This document shows, piece after piece, positions 1 through 7,544 of a DNA stretch of 64,000 nt. The notes below the pieces were generated by a model. It was given only the letters and a program-made list of their open reading frames with translations. It did not search any database and was not told where the DNA came from. A program made the translations under genes and the position numbers. The DNA is taken from the NCBI RefSeq assembly GCF_900177705.1, contig NZ_FXBA01000007.1:98374-162373 (forward strand), read 5' to 3'. Numbering within the stretch: the first letter of the stretch is position 1; the number at the start of each line of letters is the position of its first letter. Source of the stretch: Fibrobacter sp. UWB15. GTDB lineage: Bacteria > Fibrobacterota > Fibrobacteria > Fibrobacterales > Fibrobacteraceae.

Positions 1-2
1 CT

Positions 3-620
3 TTTGTCAGTGCCGATTCTGCCCTGGCCGATTTCCGCAGGCATTTTTCGGGTGAAATGCTCGACCTTGTAGAGGGCAACCCCATTCCTCCGTTCTTCAG
101 GGTGACTCTGGTCGAAGACCATAAGAATCCGGCCACCTTGATCGAATTGAAAAACAATCTTTCCCGCATGGACTTTTTTGAAGAAGTGCAGGCCCCGGTG
201 CAGTGGGTCGAAAAAATTTCGGCCTGGAAATTCCGCATGCTGTTCTGGCCCATTTGCGTGAGCGTACTGCTGCTGTTTACGCTGTCGCTCATAATCTGCA
301 ATTCCGTAAGGCTTTCGCTTCTTTCTCGCAGACTTTTGGTCGAAAACATGAAGTATGCGGGCGGTAGCCATTTCTTTATTGAATTCCCGTTCGTGCTGCA
401 GGGGGCGTTCCAGGGAATCGTGGGTAGTGGCCTTGCCGTTATTTTGCTTGCGGTCGTTTTGAATTCGGTGGCAGAAGCGTTCCCCATTGTGGCGGCGAAC
501 TTGACTGGCCTTGGCTCTTGTCTTGCCTTAGTGGTCCTTCTGGTAACGGCTCTTTCGGGCTATTTCAGTTACCGTACGGTGCGCGGATTCCTTTCGATCA
601 AGCGCAATGAACAGGATTAA
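3..620 (+). CDS. ftsX: Cell division protein FtsX (C-terminal part)
   Basis: Membrane subunit of the FtsEX ABC-type complex that links septum formation to peptidoglycan hydrolysis. The reading frame is open from base 3, so the start lies before the window. The visible part has the end of the extracellular domain (about residues 1-75), then three hydrophobic helices with the FtsX-type permease core. The conserved stretch with MKYAGGSHFFIEFPF and the following gene, an EnvC-like factor two bases downstream, support FtsX rather than a general MacB permease. FtsE should lie just upstream. Good family match; only the 5' truncation limits the call. Confidence 0.88.
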   Translation, partial: FVSADSALADFRRHFSGEMLDLVEGNPIPPFFRVTLVEDHKNPATLIELKNNLSRMDFFEEVQAPVQWVEKISAWKFRMLFWPICVSVLLLFTLSLIICNSVRLSLLSRRLLVENMKYAGGSHFFIEFPFVLQGAFQGIVGSGLAVILLAVVLNSVAEAFPIVAANLTGLGSCLALVVLLVTALSGYFSYRTVRGFLSIKRNEQD

Positions 621-622
621 CG

Positions 623-1975
623 ATGCGACTTGTGGTTTTGCTTTTTTGCCTGTTGCTGGGGTTTGGCGCCGAAAATGCTTACGCCAAGGCTCCTGCTAAA
701 AACACGCCGGCAAAAAGCGCCCCTGCCAAAAAAGCAGCAAAGGCCAAGACGAAGTCTGCGTCCAAGTCTTCTGCAACTAAAAAGACCGATGCCCAGATTA
801 ACGAGCAGAAAAACGCCTTGAAAAAGTTGGAGTCTGACTTGGCTAAAAAACGCCAAGAACTGGCACTCCTCGAAACCGAAGAAAAGGGCGTGCTGAATAC
901 GATTTCGATTCTTGACCAGAATTTGAACCAGACCCGAACTTACCTATCTGAACTCTCCAAGAGCGAAGTCATGCTGGAACGGGCGCTTGTACAGCTTTCA
1001 GCCGATATTGATTCCTTGGACCGTCGAATCGAGACTCGCCGGGAAGCCATGAAAAAGCGAATCCGGAACCTGTATGTCAGTGGTCGCAATAGCGAGGCGC
1101 GCGTCCTTTACGGTCTGCTCACGCAGCAAGGGAATCCTGACCGCCAAGTGTATTGGGTGCACCACATTTTGAACCAAGACCAGCAAGAAGTAGAAGTCCT
1201 GCAACAGTTGGTGCAAGAACGGGACGAAAAGAAACAAATGGAATCGGCTCACCTGGACGATCTCAAGCAGATGCGTTCCAAGAAGGCCGCCGAAGAAAAG
1301 GGGCTCGTTTCCCAGATGAGTGGCCAAGAAAAAATGCTGATGTCCTTGAAGCATGACCAGAACATGCAGCGTCGGGCCTTGAAGGAATTCGAGCAGAACC
1401 AAAAGACCATGCTGGCCCTGATCAAGAAACTCGAAGAAAAGCGCAAAAAGGAAATTGAGCAGGCCAAGAAAGACGAGGCTGCCCGCAAGGCGAAAGAAAA
1501 ATCCGGCAAGGATAAAAAGAAAGACAAGAAGGCTCCGGCCAAGACGGTGGAAAAGCCGAAGGTCACCGTGGCCGAATCGGTAAAGGGCCCCAAGTGTACT
1601 CCGCTTAAAGGCGATGTCATCAGTAATTACGGTTTGCAAGAACACCCGGTGCTGCACATTATGACGCGCAATTTGGGTGTCGAAATCCGCGGAAAACGCG
1701 GCGCTGCCGTTCGTGCCGCCGCGGCGGGAACGGTGGTGATGGTGGCCGAAATCGATGGCCGCGGCCCCTCGGTCATTATCGAACATGAGGGTGGAACTTA
1801 CTCCGTTTACGGTCACCTTGCGTCAATTCGCGTGCAAGAAGGCAAAGAAGTGCGAAATTGCGAAGAAATTGGCGAAGTGGGCGATGTTGCCTCTTTAAAT
1901 GGAATTAAATTGTACTTCCAAGTGAGCGAGGGTACACAGACCGTAGACCCCTTGCAGTGGTTGAAACAGAAATGA
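623..1975 (+). CDS. envC: EnvC-like murein hydrolase activator, degenerate LytM/M23 domain
   Basis: Periplasmic factor of 450 residues expected to be recruited by FtsEX and to activate cell-wall amidases at the septum. It has a signal peptide (residues 1-21, ending NAYA), a Lys/Ala-rich stretch, a long charged coiled coil (about 55-300), a basic linker and a C-terminal LytM/M23 fold (about 325-450). The zinc-ligand positions look altered: where catalytic M23 enzymes have HxGxD this protein reads RNLGVE, and the HxH motif reads YGH. That is what is expected of EnvC-type non-catalytic activators. It starts two bases after ftsX, which fits the FtsEX-EnvC pairing known in other bacteria. Its stop overlaps the next start (ATGA). 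Confidence 0.85.
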   Translation: MRLVVLLFCLLLGFGAENAYAKAPAKNTPAKSAPAKKAAKAKTKSASKSSATKKTDAQINEQKNALKKLESDLAKKRQELALLETEEKGVLNTISILDQNLNQTRTYLSELSKSEVMLERALVQLSADIDSLDRRIETRREAMKKRIRNLYVSGRNSEARVLYGLLTQQGNPDRQVYWVHHILNQDQQEVEVLQQLVQERDEKKQMESAHLDDLKQMRSKKAAEEKGLVSQMSGQEKMLMSLKHDQNMQRRALKEFEQNQKTMLALIKKLEEKRKKEIEQAKKDEAARKAKEKSGKDKKKDKKAPAKTVEKPKVTVAESVKGPKCTPLKGDVISNYGLQEHPVLHIMTRNLGVEIRGKRGAAVRAAAAGTVVMVAEIDGRGPSVIIEHEGGTYSVYGHLASIRVQEGKEVRNCEEIGEVGDVASLNGIKLYFQVSEGTQTVDPLQWLKQK

Positions 1976-3096
1976 TCGAATATACTTTAAATGGTCCTGC
2001 TTCTCAAGAACGCGCCCGCATCCGGGTGATGTCTGCGCTACGCGAGAACCGTTTTCCCCAGGCGATTTTGATTGACGGCCCTGCAGGGATCGGCAAGAAA
2101 TGGCTTGCGATGGAAATTGCGAAGGCCTTGCAGTGTACCGATCCGAATATGCGCCCTTGCGGTCATTGCTTTGGTTGCCGTATGGCAGAAGATAGTGGCG
2201 CCACCGACGGTTGGGTCGTGCCTATGGAAGCCGACGAGGCCCGTGCCCGCAGTTCCGACGATGTAGCTCCGGGGAGCAAGGCAAAAACCATCGAAGACTT
2301 TAAGAAGGCCTACATCGAAGAAATCCAGAAGAACCCTTACCGGGTGGATATCTTTTCGGCCGGGGCCTATATTTCGGTAGACCTGATTCGCTCCATGACA
2401 TCTAGCTTTGCCATGAAGGGCAATCGCGTCCGCACCATCATTATTGCCGAAGCGGACCGCATGAACGAATCGGCAGCCAACGCCTTCCTCAAGACGCTTG
2501 AAGATGTTCCGGCGAACACCTACTTTATCTTGACCACCAGTTCCCGCGAAAAGATGCTCCAGACCATTCGTTCCCGCTGTCTTGCTTTGCACCTCTTGCC
2601 TCTCGCCGACGACGAAGTGCGGTCGGAAGTGTTGCGGGTTGCCGGTGAAGAATTTGATGAATCGTCTCTGACCGACGATGTGATTGGACTTGCGGTTGGT
2701 TCTCCGGGTAAGGCCCTTTACTATGCGGAACATGCCAAGTCTTGGTGCAAGCTGGCGTCCGACTTTGTGATTTGCTCTTTGCGTGGAAACTACACCGAAT
2801 TGTTCATGCAGCTAAAGGAATCCACGCTGGACGAAGCCTACGATGCCAACCGCTTCTTGGAAGTGCTTTCGTTCTTGCTGGCGGACTTGCTGCGAGAACA
2901 GGCGGGGGCGCAGTTGCGTATGCCCGAAACCACCACGGCTGTAGGGCTTTCGAACTACCCCCGCGTAGACGCAACGGCTCTGGAACTTGCCCTTGTGGCG
3001 GTACAAGAAACCATGTCGCGTATCGAGTCAAGACGTGTGACTGCAACCATGTGCCTGCAGAACCTTTCCCTGAAACTTTTCGAGGGCTACAAGTAA
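1972..3096 (+). CDS. holB: DNA polymerase III subunit delta'
   Basis: Clamp-loader subunit of 374 residues. The start at 1972 overlaps the previous stop as ATGA; an in-frame start at 1957 is possible but less likely. The N-terminus has the AAA+ core with a P-loop-like GPAGIGKK, which lacks the usual Ser/Thr after Lys, as is common in delta'. Next comes a four-cysteine zinc module near residues 50-70 (CGHCFGC), then the NESAANAFLKTLEDVP and SRCLALHLLPL motifs typical of delta'/gamma. An insertion between the zinc module and the sensor region makes it slightly long. It sits in a tight operon with envC-like and recJ genes. Confidence 0.9.
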   Translation: MIEYTLNGPASQERARIRVMSALRENRFPQAILIDGPAGIGKKWLAMEIAKALQCTDPNMRPCGHCFGCRMAEDSGATDGWVVPMEADEARARSSDDVAPGSKAKTIEDFKKAYIEEIQKNPYRVDIFSAGAYISVDLIRSMTSSFAMKGNRVRTIIIAEADRMNESAANAFLKTLEDVPANTYFILTTSSREKMLQTIRSRCLALHLLPLADDEVRSEVLRVAGEEFDESSLTDDVIGLAVGSPGKALYYAEHAKSWCKLASDFVICSLRGNYTELFMQLKESTLDEAYDANRFLEVLSFLLADLLREQAGAQLRMPETTTAVGLSNYPRVDATALELALVAVQETMSRIESRRVTATMCLQNLSLKLFEGYK

Positions 3097-4890
3097 ATGG
3101 CCGAGGCTCAGGACGAAATCGTAAACGAGCACTTGGCTTCCGCAATGTCGAAAAGCCTCCGCGTTCCCCATGTGGTGGCGCGATTCTTGGTGTCTCGTGG
3201 AGTTCGTTCCGTGTCAGACGCTCATCGCATGCTGTGCGGTAATGCAGGTGATGTGCTGGATCCGTTCCTGATCAAGGGAATGGATGCTGCCGTCGCTTGG
3301 TTGCTGGATGTCCGCGAAAAGCACGAAAAGGTTTTTGTCTTTGGTGATTACGATCTGGACGGTATGTCGGCTGTGACGCTCATGACACGCGCCCTTTCGG
3401 AATTGGGCATCGAGTCCGATTGGCGACTTCCGAACCGCTTTGGCGATGGCTACGGCCTTTCGTCTTCGGCTGTCGAAGAAATGCACCAGGCGGGCGCCCG
3501 CTACGTGATTACGGTAGATACCGGCATTACGGCAAATGCAGAAATTGCACTGGCCAAGCAACTGGGAATGTCGGTGCTTGTCATTGACCATCACCAACCT
3601 TCGGGCGACGGCCTCCCGGAATGCGATGTGCTTCTGGATCCGCATCAAGAAGGCGACACCTACCCGAATCCAGAACTTTGCGGTGTCGGCGTTTCATACA
3701 AGTTTATTTGCGCCCTGTATTCCAAGCTTTCTCTGCCGGAACCGACCAAGTTCCTGGACCTAGTGGCCTTGGGCACCTTGGCCGACTTGGTCTCCATGAC
3801 TCCTGAAAACCGCGCTTTTACCAAGGCGGGCCTCAAGTCTATTGAATCCAGTCACTGGCCGGGCCTACAAGAAATGTATAGCAACTTGATGAAGGGCCAC
3901 GGCAGTGTTGGCGGCATCGATGTGATGTACAAGTTTGCGCCACTCCTGAATGCGCCTGGCCGTATGGAACGCCCGGATCCGGCGCTCAAACTTTTGCTCA
4001 GCCCGAACATGGCGACCGCCAATGCCCTGATGGCAGAACTGCGCGAATGGAACAGCAAACGCAAACAGAAAGAAGCCGAAATTACCGAAATGGCTCAGTC
4101 GCAAATGGAAGCCATGTATGGCGATAAACTGCCGACGGTAATTGTGGTGGCTGGCAACGATTGGCATGTGGGTGTTATCGGAATTGTAGCGGCCAAGCTC
4201 GCACAGGAATACCACCGCCCGACGGCAGTACTTTCTATTCAAGACGGCATGGCTCATGCCAGCGCCCGTGCGGTTCCCGGCTTTAACTGGCATAAGGCCT
4301 TGTTTGAATCTCGCGAACTGTTTGACCGCTGGGGCGGTCATGCCAACGCCGCGGGCTTCTCCCTTCCGGCTGATAAAATCGATGAACTCCGCAAGCGTCT
4401 AGAAGTTTCTGCAGCAAGCCAAAACTACACCGGAACAGAAGAGTGCGAAGGCGAAGCCGCACCTTGTTCCTACGACATTCGCATTTCACTCAACGAACTA
4501 GTGGTCGAAGCGTCTCAGTACATGTCGCCCCGCGAGTACGGCGCAGGCAATGCCGCAAACAAGAACCAGTTGATTTCGATTCTGGATTTCATCGATCTGT
4601 TAGAACCCTTTAGCGGAAACTTCCCGTACCCGACGTTCCGCGCCGATAATGTCAAGGTGCACCGCCTTCGCGAACTCAAGGGCGGGCATTTGCAGATGGA
4701 TATTTCCCAGGCGGGTAGCCGCGTGTATCCAGCCATCGGCTTTGGGCTTCGCAAGTTCAAGAGCTTGCTCAGCAAGCCCGTATCGGTCATCTTTGAACCG
4801 ACATGGAATTATTTTAACGATCGCAAATCTTTGCAGCTTTGCATCAAGGCCATTGAACCTTATACTGAACCATCCACCGTAAACAGCTAG
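3097..4890 (+). CDS. recJ: Single-stranded-DNA-specific exonuclease RecJ
   Basis: 5'-3' exonuclease of 597 residues acting on single-stranded DNA in recombination and mismatch/base-excision repair. DHH-family motifs are clear: DYDLDG at about residues 84-89, VDTGI near 136, DHH at 164-166, and ALGTLADLV. The DHHA1 domain carries GGHANAAGFSL near 413, and a C-terminal OB-like region follows. The ATG comes directly after the stop of holB with no spacer, so the two are likely translationally coupled. Length is normal for the family. Confidence 0.95.
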   Translation: MAEAQDEIVNEHLASAMSKSLRVPHVVARFLVSRGVRSVSDAHRMLCGNAGDVLDPFLIKGMDAAVAWLLDVREKHEKVFVFGDYDLDGMSAVTLMTRALSELGIESDWRLPNRFGDGYGLSSSAVEEMHQAGARYVITVDTGITANAEIALAKQLGMSVLVIDHHQPSGDGLPECDVLLDPHQEGDTYPNPELCGVGVSYKFICALYSKLSLPEPTKFLDLVALGTLADLVSMTPENRAFTKAGLKSIESSHWPGLQEMYSNLMKGHGSVGGIDVMYKFAPLLNAPGRMERPDPALKLLLSPNMATANALMAELREWNSKRKQKEAEITEMAQSQMEAMYGDKLPTVIVVAGNDWHVGVIGIVAAKLAQEYHRPTAVLSIQDGMAHASARAVPGFNWHKALFESRELFDRWGGHANAAGFSLPADKIDELRKRLEVSAASQNYTGTEECEGEAAPCSYDIRISLNELVVEASQYMSPREYGAGNAANKNQLISILDFIDLLEPFSGNFPYPTFRADNVKVHRLRELKGGHLQMDISQAGSRVYPAIGFGLRKFKSLLSKPVSVIFEPTWNYFNDRKSLQLCIKAIEPYTEPSTVNS

Positions 4891-4898
4891 GATCTCCA

Positions 4899-5396
4899 AT
4901 GCGCAACTTGCCGATATACTTTTTAATTCTGGTTTTTGCGGGACTCATGTTTGCCCTGTCAAGAGTTCAGCTCTATACTCCGGTGGTTACCGTGGAACCG
5001 GACCCAACGCCGGTTCTGCCTGATGACGGTTTCTTGGGCCGTATGGAAATGCCGTCGCTGGATGATATCTATGTGCTTGACAATTCTGCCGGCCGCGACT
5101 TGGTGAAGTTCGAAAAATTCCTGAAAGGTCGCGCGGCGAGCCTTCACTTTGCCTCTGCTGCTTATTTCAAGGCGAACCGCAAGAATATTCACAAGGATTC
5201 TAACGCCTTCATGGGAATCAAGCTCACGCTGGATTCATTGGGCGCATTCTCTCCCGAAATTCTTTTCACCAACGTGAACGATGAAAATTTTAAAGGCCTG
5301 GTGCTTTCGCAGATCCAGACCTATTGGCGTTACCCCCGCAGCGAACAGGGAAAGTTCGTGGCATGGGTTCCCTTTGTGTGGAAAACAGCTTATTGA
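4899..5396 (+). CDS. Membrane-anchored protein with TonB/AgmX-like C-terminal domain
   Basis: 165 residues with an N-terminal signal anchor (residues 5-24), an Asp/Pro-rich spacer and a C-terminal domain. That domain ends in a pattern (GLVLSQIQTYWRYP followed by a VAWVPFVW strand) resembling the AgmX/PglI or TonB C-terminal fold that contacts outer-membrane partners. It follows recJ by eight bases and probably ends that operon. Its stop codon overlaps the tail of the convergent gene by seven bases. The fold assignment rests on pattern similarity only; the partner is unknown. Confidence 0.55.
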   Translation: MRNLPIYFLILVFAGLMFALSRVQLYTPVVTVEPDPTPVLPDDGFLGRMEMPSLDDIYVLDNSAGRDLVKFEKFLKGRAASLHFASAAYFKANRKNIHKDSNAFMGIKLTLDSLGAFSPEILFTNVNDENFKGLVLSQIQTYWRYPRSEQGKFVAWVPFVWKTAY

Positions 5397-5818
5397 TTCT
5401 TGAGAATCGCGAGCAATTCCGCGGTTCTTTTTTCAATCAAGATAAAGGCTTCGAACATACGGGCTTCGCGCCACTTGACCAGGTACTTGGCCTTCCATTC
5501 TTCGGCCACTTCTTCGGGGTCTTCGTGGTGGGACTCGTTACGGTACCATTCTTCTTTCTTGATTTCCTTGATCATGTCGCCCATTTCGGCGGCAGGTTGC
5601 AAGGAACCCTTGCAAAGCAGAAGAGCGCGCAGGTTGTCGAGCAAGATTTCGTCGGTGGGGTTGTCGGAGTCGTCCCGAGCGCAGTCCCAGATTTCGCCAC
5701 GGTGGCGTTCCGTCCAGCCTATCAGGTGCTTTTCGGTTTTCTGGAGTTCACCCTTGGCGAGCTTTTCTTCGACTGCTTCGCGAGGATAATAGATGCTATT
5801 CGGGTAGAATTCAATCAT
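5390..5818 (-). CDS. Hypothetical acidic cytoplasmic protein
   Basis: 142 residues starting MIEFYPNSIYYP, preceded by an AGGGAG ribosome-binding site. The frame stays open upstream into the tRNA-Leu gene, but the codon with a good Shine-Dalgarno is at 5818. The protein is rich in Glu, Lys and Trp, has no signal peptide or membrane segment, and is predicted to be mostly helical. I do not recognise the family. It lies just downstream of tRNA-Leu on the same strand, so the two may share a transcript. Confidence 0.65.
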   Translation of the reverse strand: MIEFYPNSIYYPREAVEEKLAKGELQKTEKHLIGWTERHRGEIWDCARDDSDNPTDEILLDNLRALLLCKGSLQPAAEMGDMIKEIKKEEWYRNESHHEDPEEVAEEWKAKYLVKWREARMFEAFILIEKRTAELLAILKNQ

Positions 5819-5842
5819 AATGGCTCCCTGGTTTGCCGATAA

Positions 5843-5925
<83 letters not shown>

Positions 5926-5950
5926 TCGGGCGTGCCACAAATATAGAAAA

Positions 5951-5982
5951 AGTCGGCAGTCGATAGTAGGCGGTGGTTAGGA
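5951..5982. repeat. Degenerate GTAGGCAGTAG-type repeat
   Basis: A short run of GTCGGCAGT / CGATAGTAG / GCGGTGGTTAG units upstream of tRNA-Leu. It resembles the 14-base tandem repeat at 47116-47170 but is decayed. Confidence 0.4.
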
Positions 5983-5998
5983 TTTTACTGTTGTTTTC

Positions 5999-6004
5999 TA
6001 CATT
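5999..6004 (+). promoter_or_regulatory. Possible -10 box of a leaderless transcript
   Basis: TACATT lies six bases before the ATG at 6011, with a weak TTAGGA 16 bases upstream. No Shine-Dalgarno is present, so transcription would begin at or next to the start codon. Confidence 0.35.
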
Positions 6005-6010
6005 AATGGT

Positions 6011-6532
6011 ATGAGATTTTTTTTAATTCTGGTTGCTATTTGTATTGCCCCTCTTTTTGCCTATGATGGCGACATGGACACTTATCATGAATTCAAGGAA
6101 GACCTTTCGCTTGCCCGTGACGGTTATATCGCATGCTTGAACATGGCCATGGAATCTGCCAACGAAAGCACCGAAGGCTCGCTGGAAGGCTGGTTCAACT
6201 TACGTGACAAGGGTGGCGCCCGCTCCTGGATGCAGCTGGATTTCGAAGCGCCTACGTTCAAGTTCCTCAAAATGGAAGAAGTCCCTTACGGCTTCAAGCT
6301 CAAGGGCTCACACGGCGCCTACAAAATCGATGTAGAAATCCGCGTCGTTACCCGCGACACCGACATCTTCTACGATGTCAAGTACAACAAGGCGAGCAAT
6401 GCCGCCGGCAAGGAAATTTTCGGAGAGGTCTTCCGCAACGACCGCGTCGTCTTTTATGACGAAAGCACCCCCTGCAAGCGTAAGGCCGTCACCTGCATTA
6501 ACGAGTACGCCCGCGGAACGATGGGCAAATAA
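6011..6532 (+). CDS. Hypothetical secreted protein
   Basis: 173 residues with a signal peptide (MRFFLILVAICIAPLFA). The mature part is about 155 residues, with an alternating strand pattern and two cysteines near the C-terminus (CKRKAVTC) that could form a disulfide. I do not recognise a family. No Shine-Dalgarno precedes the ATG, and a TACATT box lies six bases upstream, so the message may be leaderless. A strong bidirectional terminator follows at once, so the gene is probably monocistronic. Confidence 0.7.
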   Translation: MRFFLILVAICIAPLFAYDGDMDTYHEFKEDLSLARDGYIACLNMAMESANESTEGSLEGWFNLRDKGGARSWMQLDFEAPTFKFLKMEEVPYGFKLKGSHGAYKIDVEIRVVTRDTDIFYDVKYNKASNAAGKEIFGEVFRNDRVVFYDESTPCKRKAVTCINEYARGTMGK

Positions 6533-6535
6533 AAA

Positions 6536-6559
6536 AAAGGAACCCGTAAGGGTTCCTTT
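6536..6559. terminator. Bidirectional rho-independent terminator
   Basis: A perfect ten-base stem (AAAGGAACCC with GGGTTCCTTT) and a GTAA loop, flanked by A and T runs. It lies between two convergent genes and can serve both. Confidence 0.85.
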
Positions 6560-6565
6560 GGAAAT

Positions 6566-7402
6566 CTAGTCCGGTTTAGCGGAATTCTGTTTGGAAACTA
6601 AGTCCATCAACTCATCGGTTGTATACTCGTTCCCGTCATCACATTTTTGCTTGAGCTCGTTGATCCAATGGTCGTACTTCGCTCCGTTGGCATTCACGGT
6701 GTCGAGCTTGGTCTCGTAAGCATCCTTACAGTTGAGGGTTGTATTATCTGCCAACGTGTACTTGTTTGGATAATTTGTGCTGGCTTCGGCGTTTTTGGCC
6801 TGATTGGTGAAGTATTCCTTTGCAGAAGGACATGCTTCGCCGTTGGTTGCCGCTGTTGGGGCACATTGTTCGATGGTGTCACCGACTAAAGCGAAAGACT
6901 TTGTTGTGGCGTACGCCATCTTTTTGAAATAAATCATCCCGTTATCGCATTTGAATATGGAATCATTTCGGGCGGGAATGGTGCACGTTTGAGGCGGAAC
7001 GCCGTAAAGAGCCTCGTTCTCGGAGAGCTCGGTCATGACGGTCTTTAAGTTTGGTCGGTATGAAGCGCAAGGCGATGGAATGTAGAATGTCGAGTCCTTG
7101 CAATGAACCGATGGGTGCAACCCTAACGTGTACGGGTAATCGGGGTTGAAATAAGAAGAACTGCTGGGTATTTCGCTGCTAGACGAAGCCGGTTCCTGAA
7201 TGTCTGGGTTAGCCGGTTGTTCCTCGGAACTGCTAGAAGGAGTCTCGGTCTGCGATTCTGAACTACTTGAAACTTCGTTAGAAGCGTTCGTTTCCGGGTC
7301 GGGAACCGGTGCCACGGAACTGCTAGAATCGTTGTCGCATGCCGCCCAAAAAAGGGATGCTATGCACAGGGCTAGTTTGCGTTTGCATTTTCGAATAGAC
7401 AT
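6566..7402 (-). CDS. Surface lipoprotein with Ser-rich linker, function unknown
   Basis: 278 residues. A basic N-terminus and hydrophobic core lead to a lipobox-like site with the lipidated Cys at residue 22 (FWAAC). Residues 25-90 form a poly-Ser/Pro/Glu linker of the kind common in Fibrobacter surface proteins. The remaining domain, with about nine cysteines, looks disulfide-rich and extracellular. I know no family for it. Expression is supported by AAGGAG seven bases before the ATG and by a TTGTAC-N17-TATATT promoter. Confidence 0.7.
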   Translation of the reverse strand: MSIRKCKRKLALCIASLFWAACDNDSSSSVAPVPDPETNASNEVSSSSESQTETPSSSSEEQPANPDIQEPASSSSEIPSSSSYFNPDYPYTLGLHPSVHCKDSTFYIPSPCASYRPNLKTVMTELSENEALYGVPPQTCTIPARNDSIFKCDNGMIYFKKMAYATTKSFALVGDTIEQCAPTAATNGEACPSAKEYFTNQAKNAEASTNYPNKYTLADNTTLNCKDAYETKLDTVNANGAKYDHWINELKQKCDDGNEYTTDELMDLVSKQNSAKPD

Positions 7403-7429
7403 GATTGTTCTCCTTTTTTGTTGACTATA

Positions 7430-7458
7430 AATATATACAAAAAAAGAGAACAGTACAA
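7430..7458 (-). promoter_or_regulatory. Sigma70-type promoter of the lipoprotein gene
   Basis: On the minus strand the -35 is TTGTAC (7453-7458), the spacer 17 bases and the -10 TATATT (7430-7435). A Shine-Dalgarno and ATG follow. Confidence 0.7.
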
Positions 7459-7490
7459 TTTATTTGCAACGTTGTTGTGGACAAATTGTA

Positions 7491-7518
7491 AAAATGGAAC
7501 CCTCGCGGGTTCCATTTT
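7491..7518 (-). terminator. Rho-independent terminator after gpmI
   Basis: A twelve-base stem (AAAATGGAACCC with its complement) and a TCGC loop, followed on the minus strand by a T-rich stretch. It lies just past the end of gpmI. Confidence 0.8.
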
Positions 7519-7544
7519 TAATTTTGTTTTATGTTAATCATCAA

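Noticed and set aside
617..856. A minus-strand reading frame over the start of the EnvC-like gene
   Set aside because: It is the antisense of a biased Lys/Ala-coding segment, with no ribosome site or recognisable protein.
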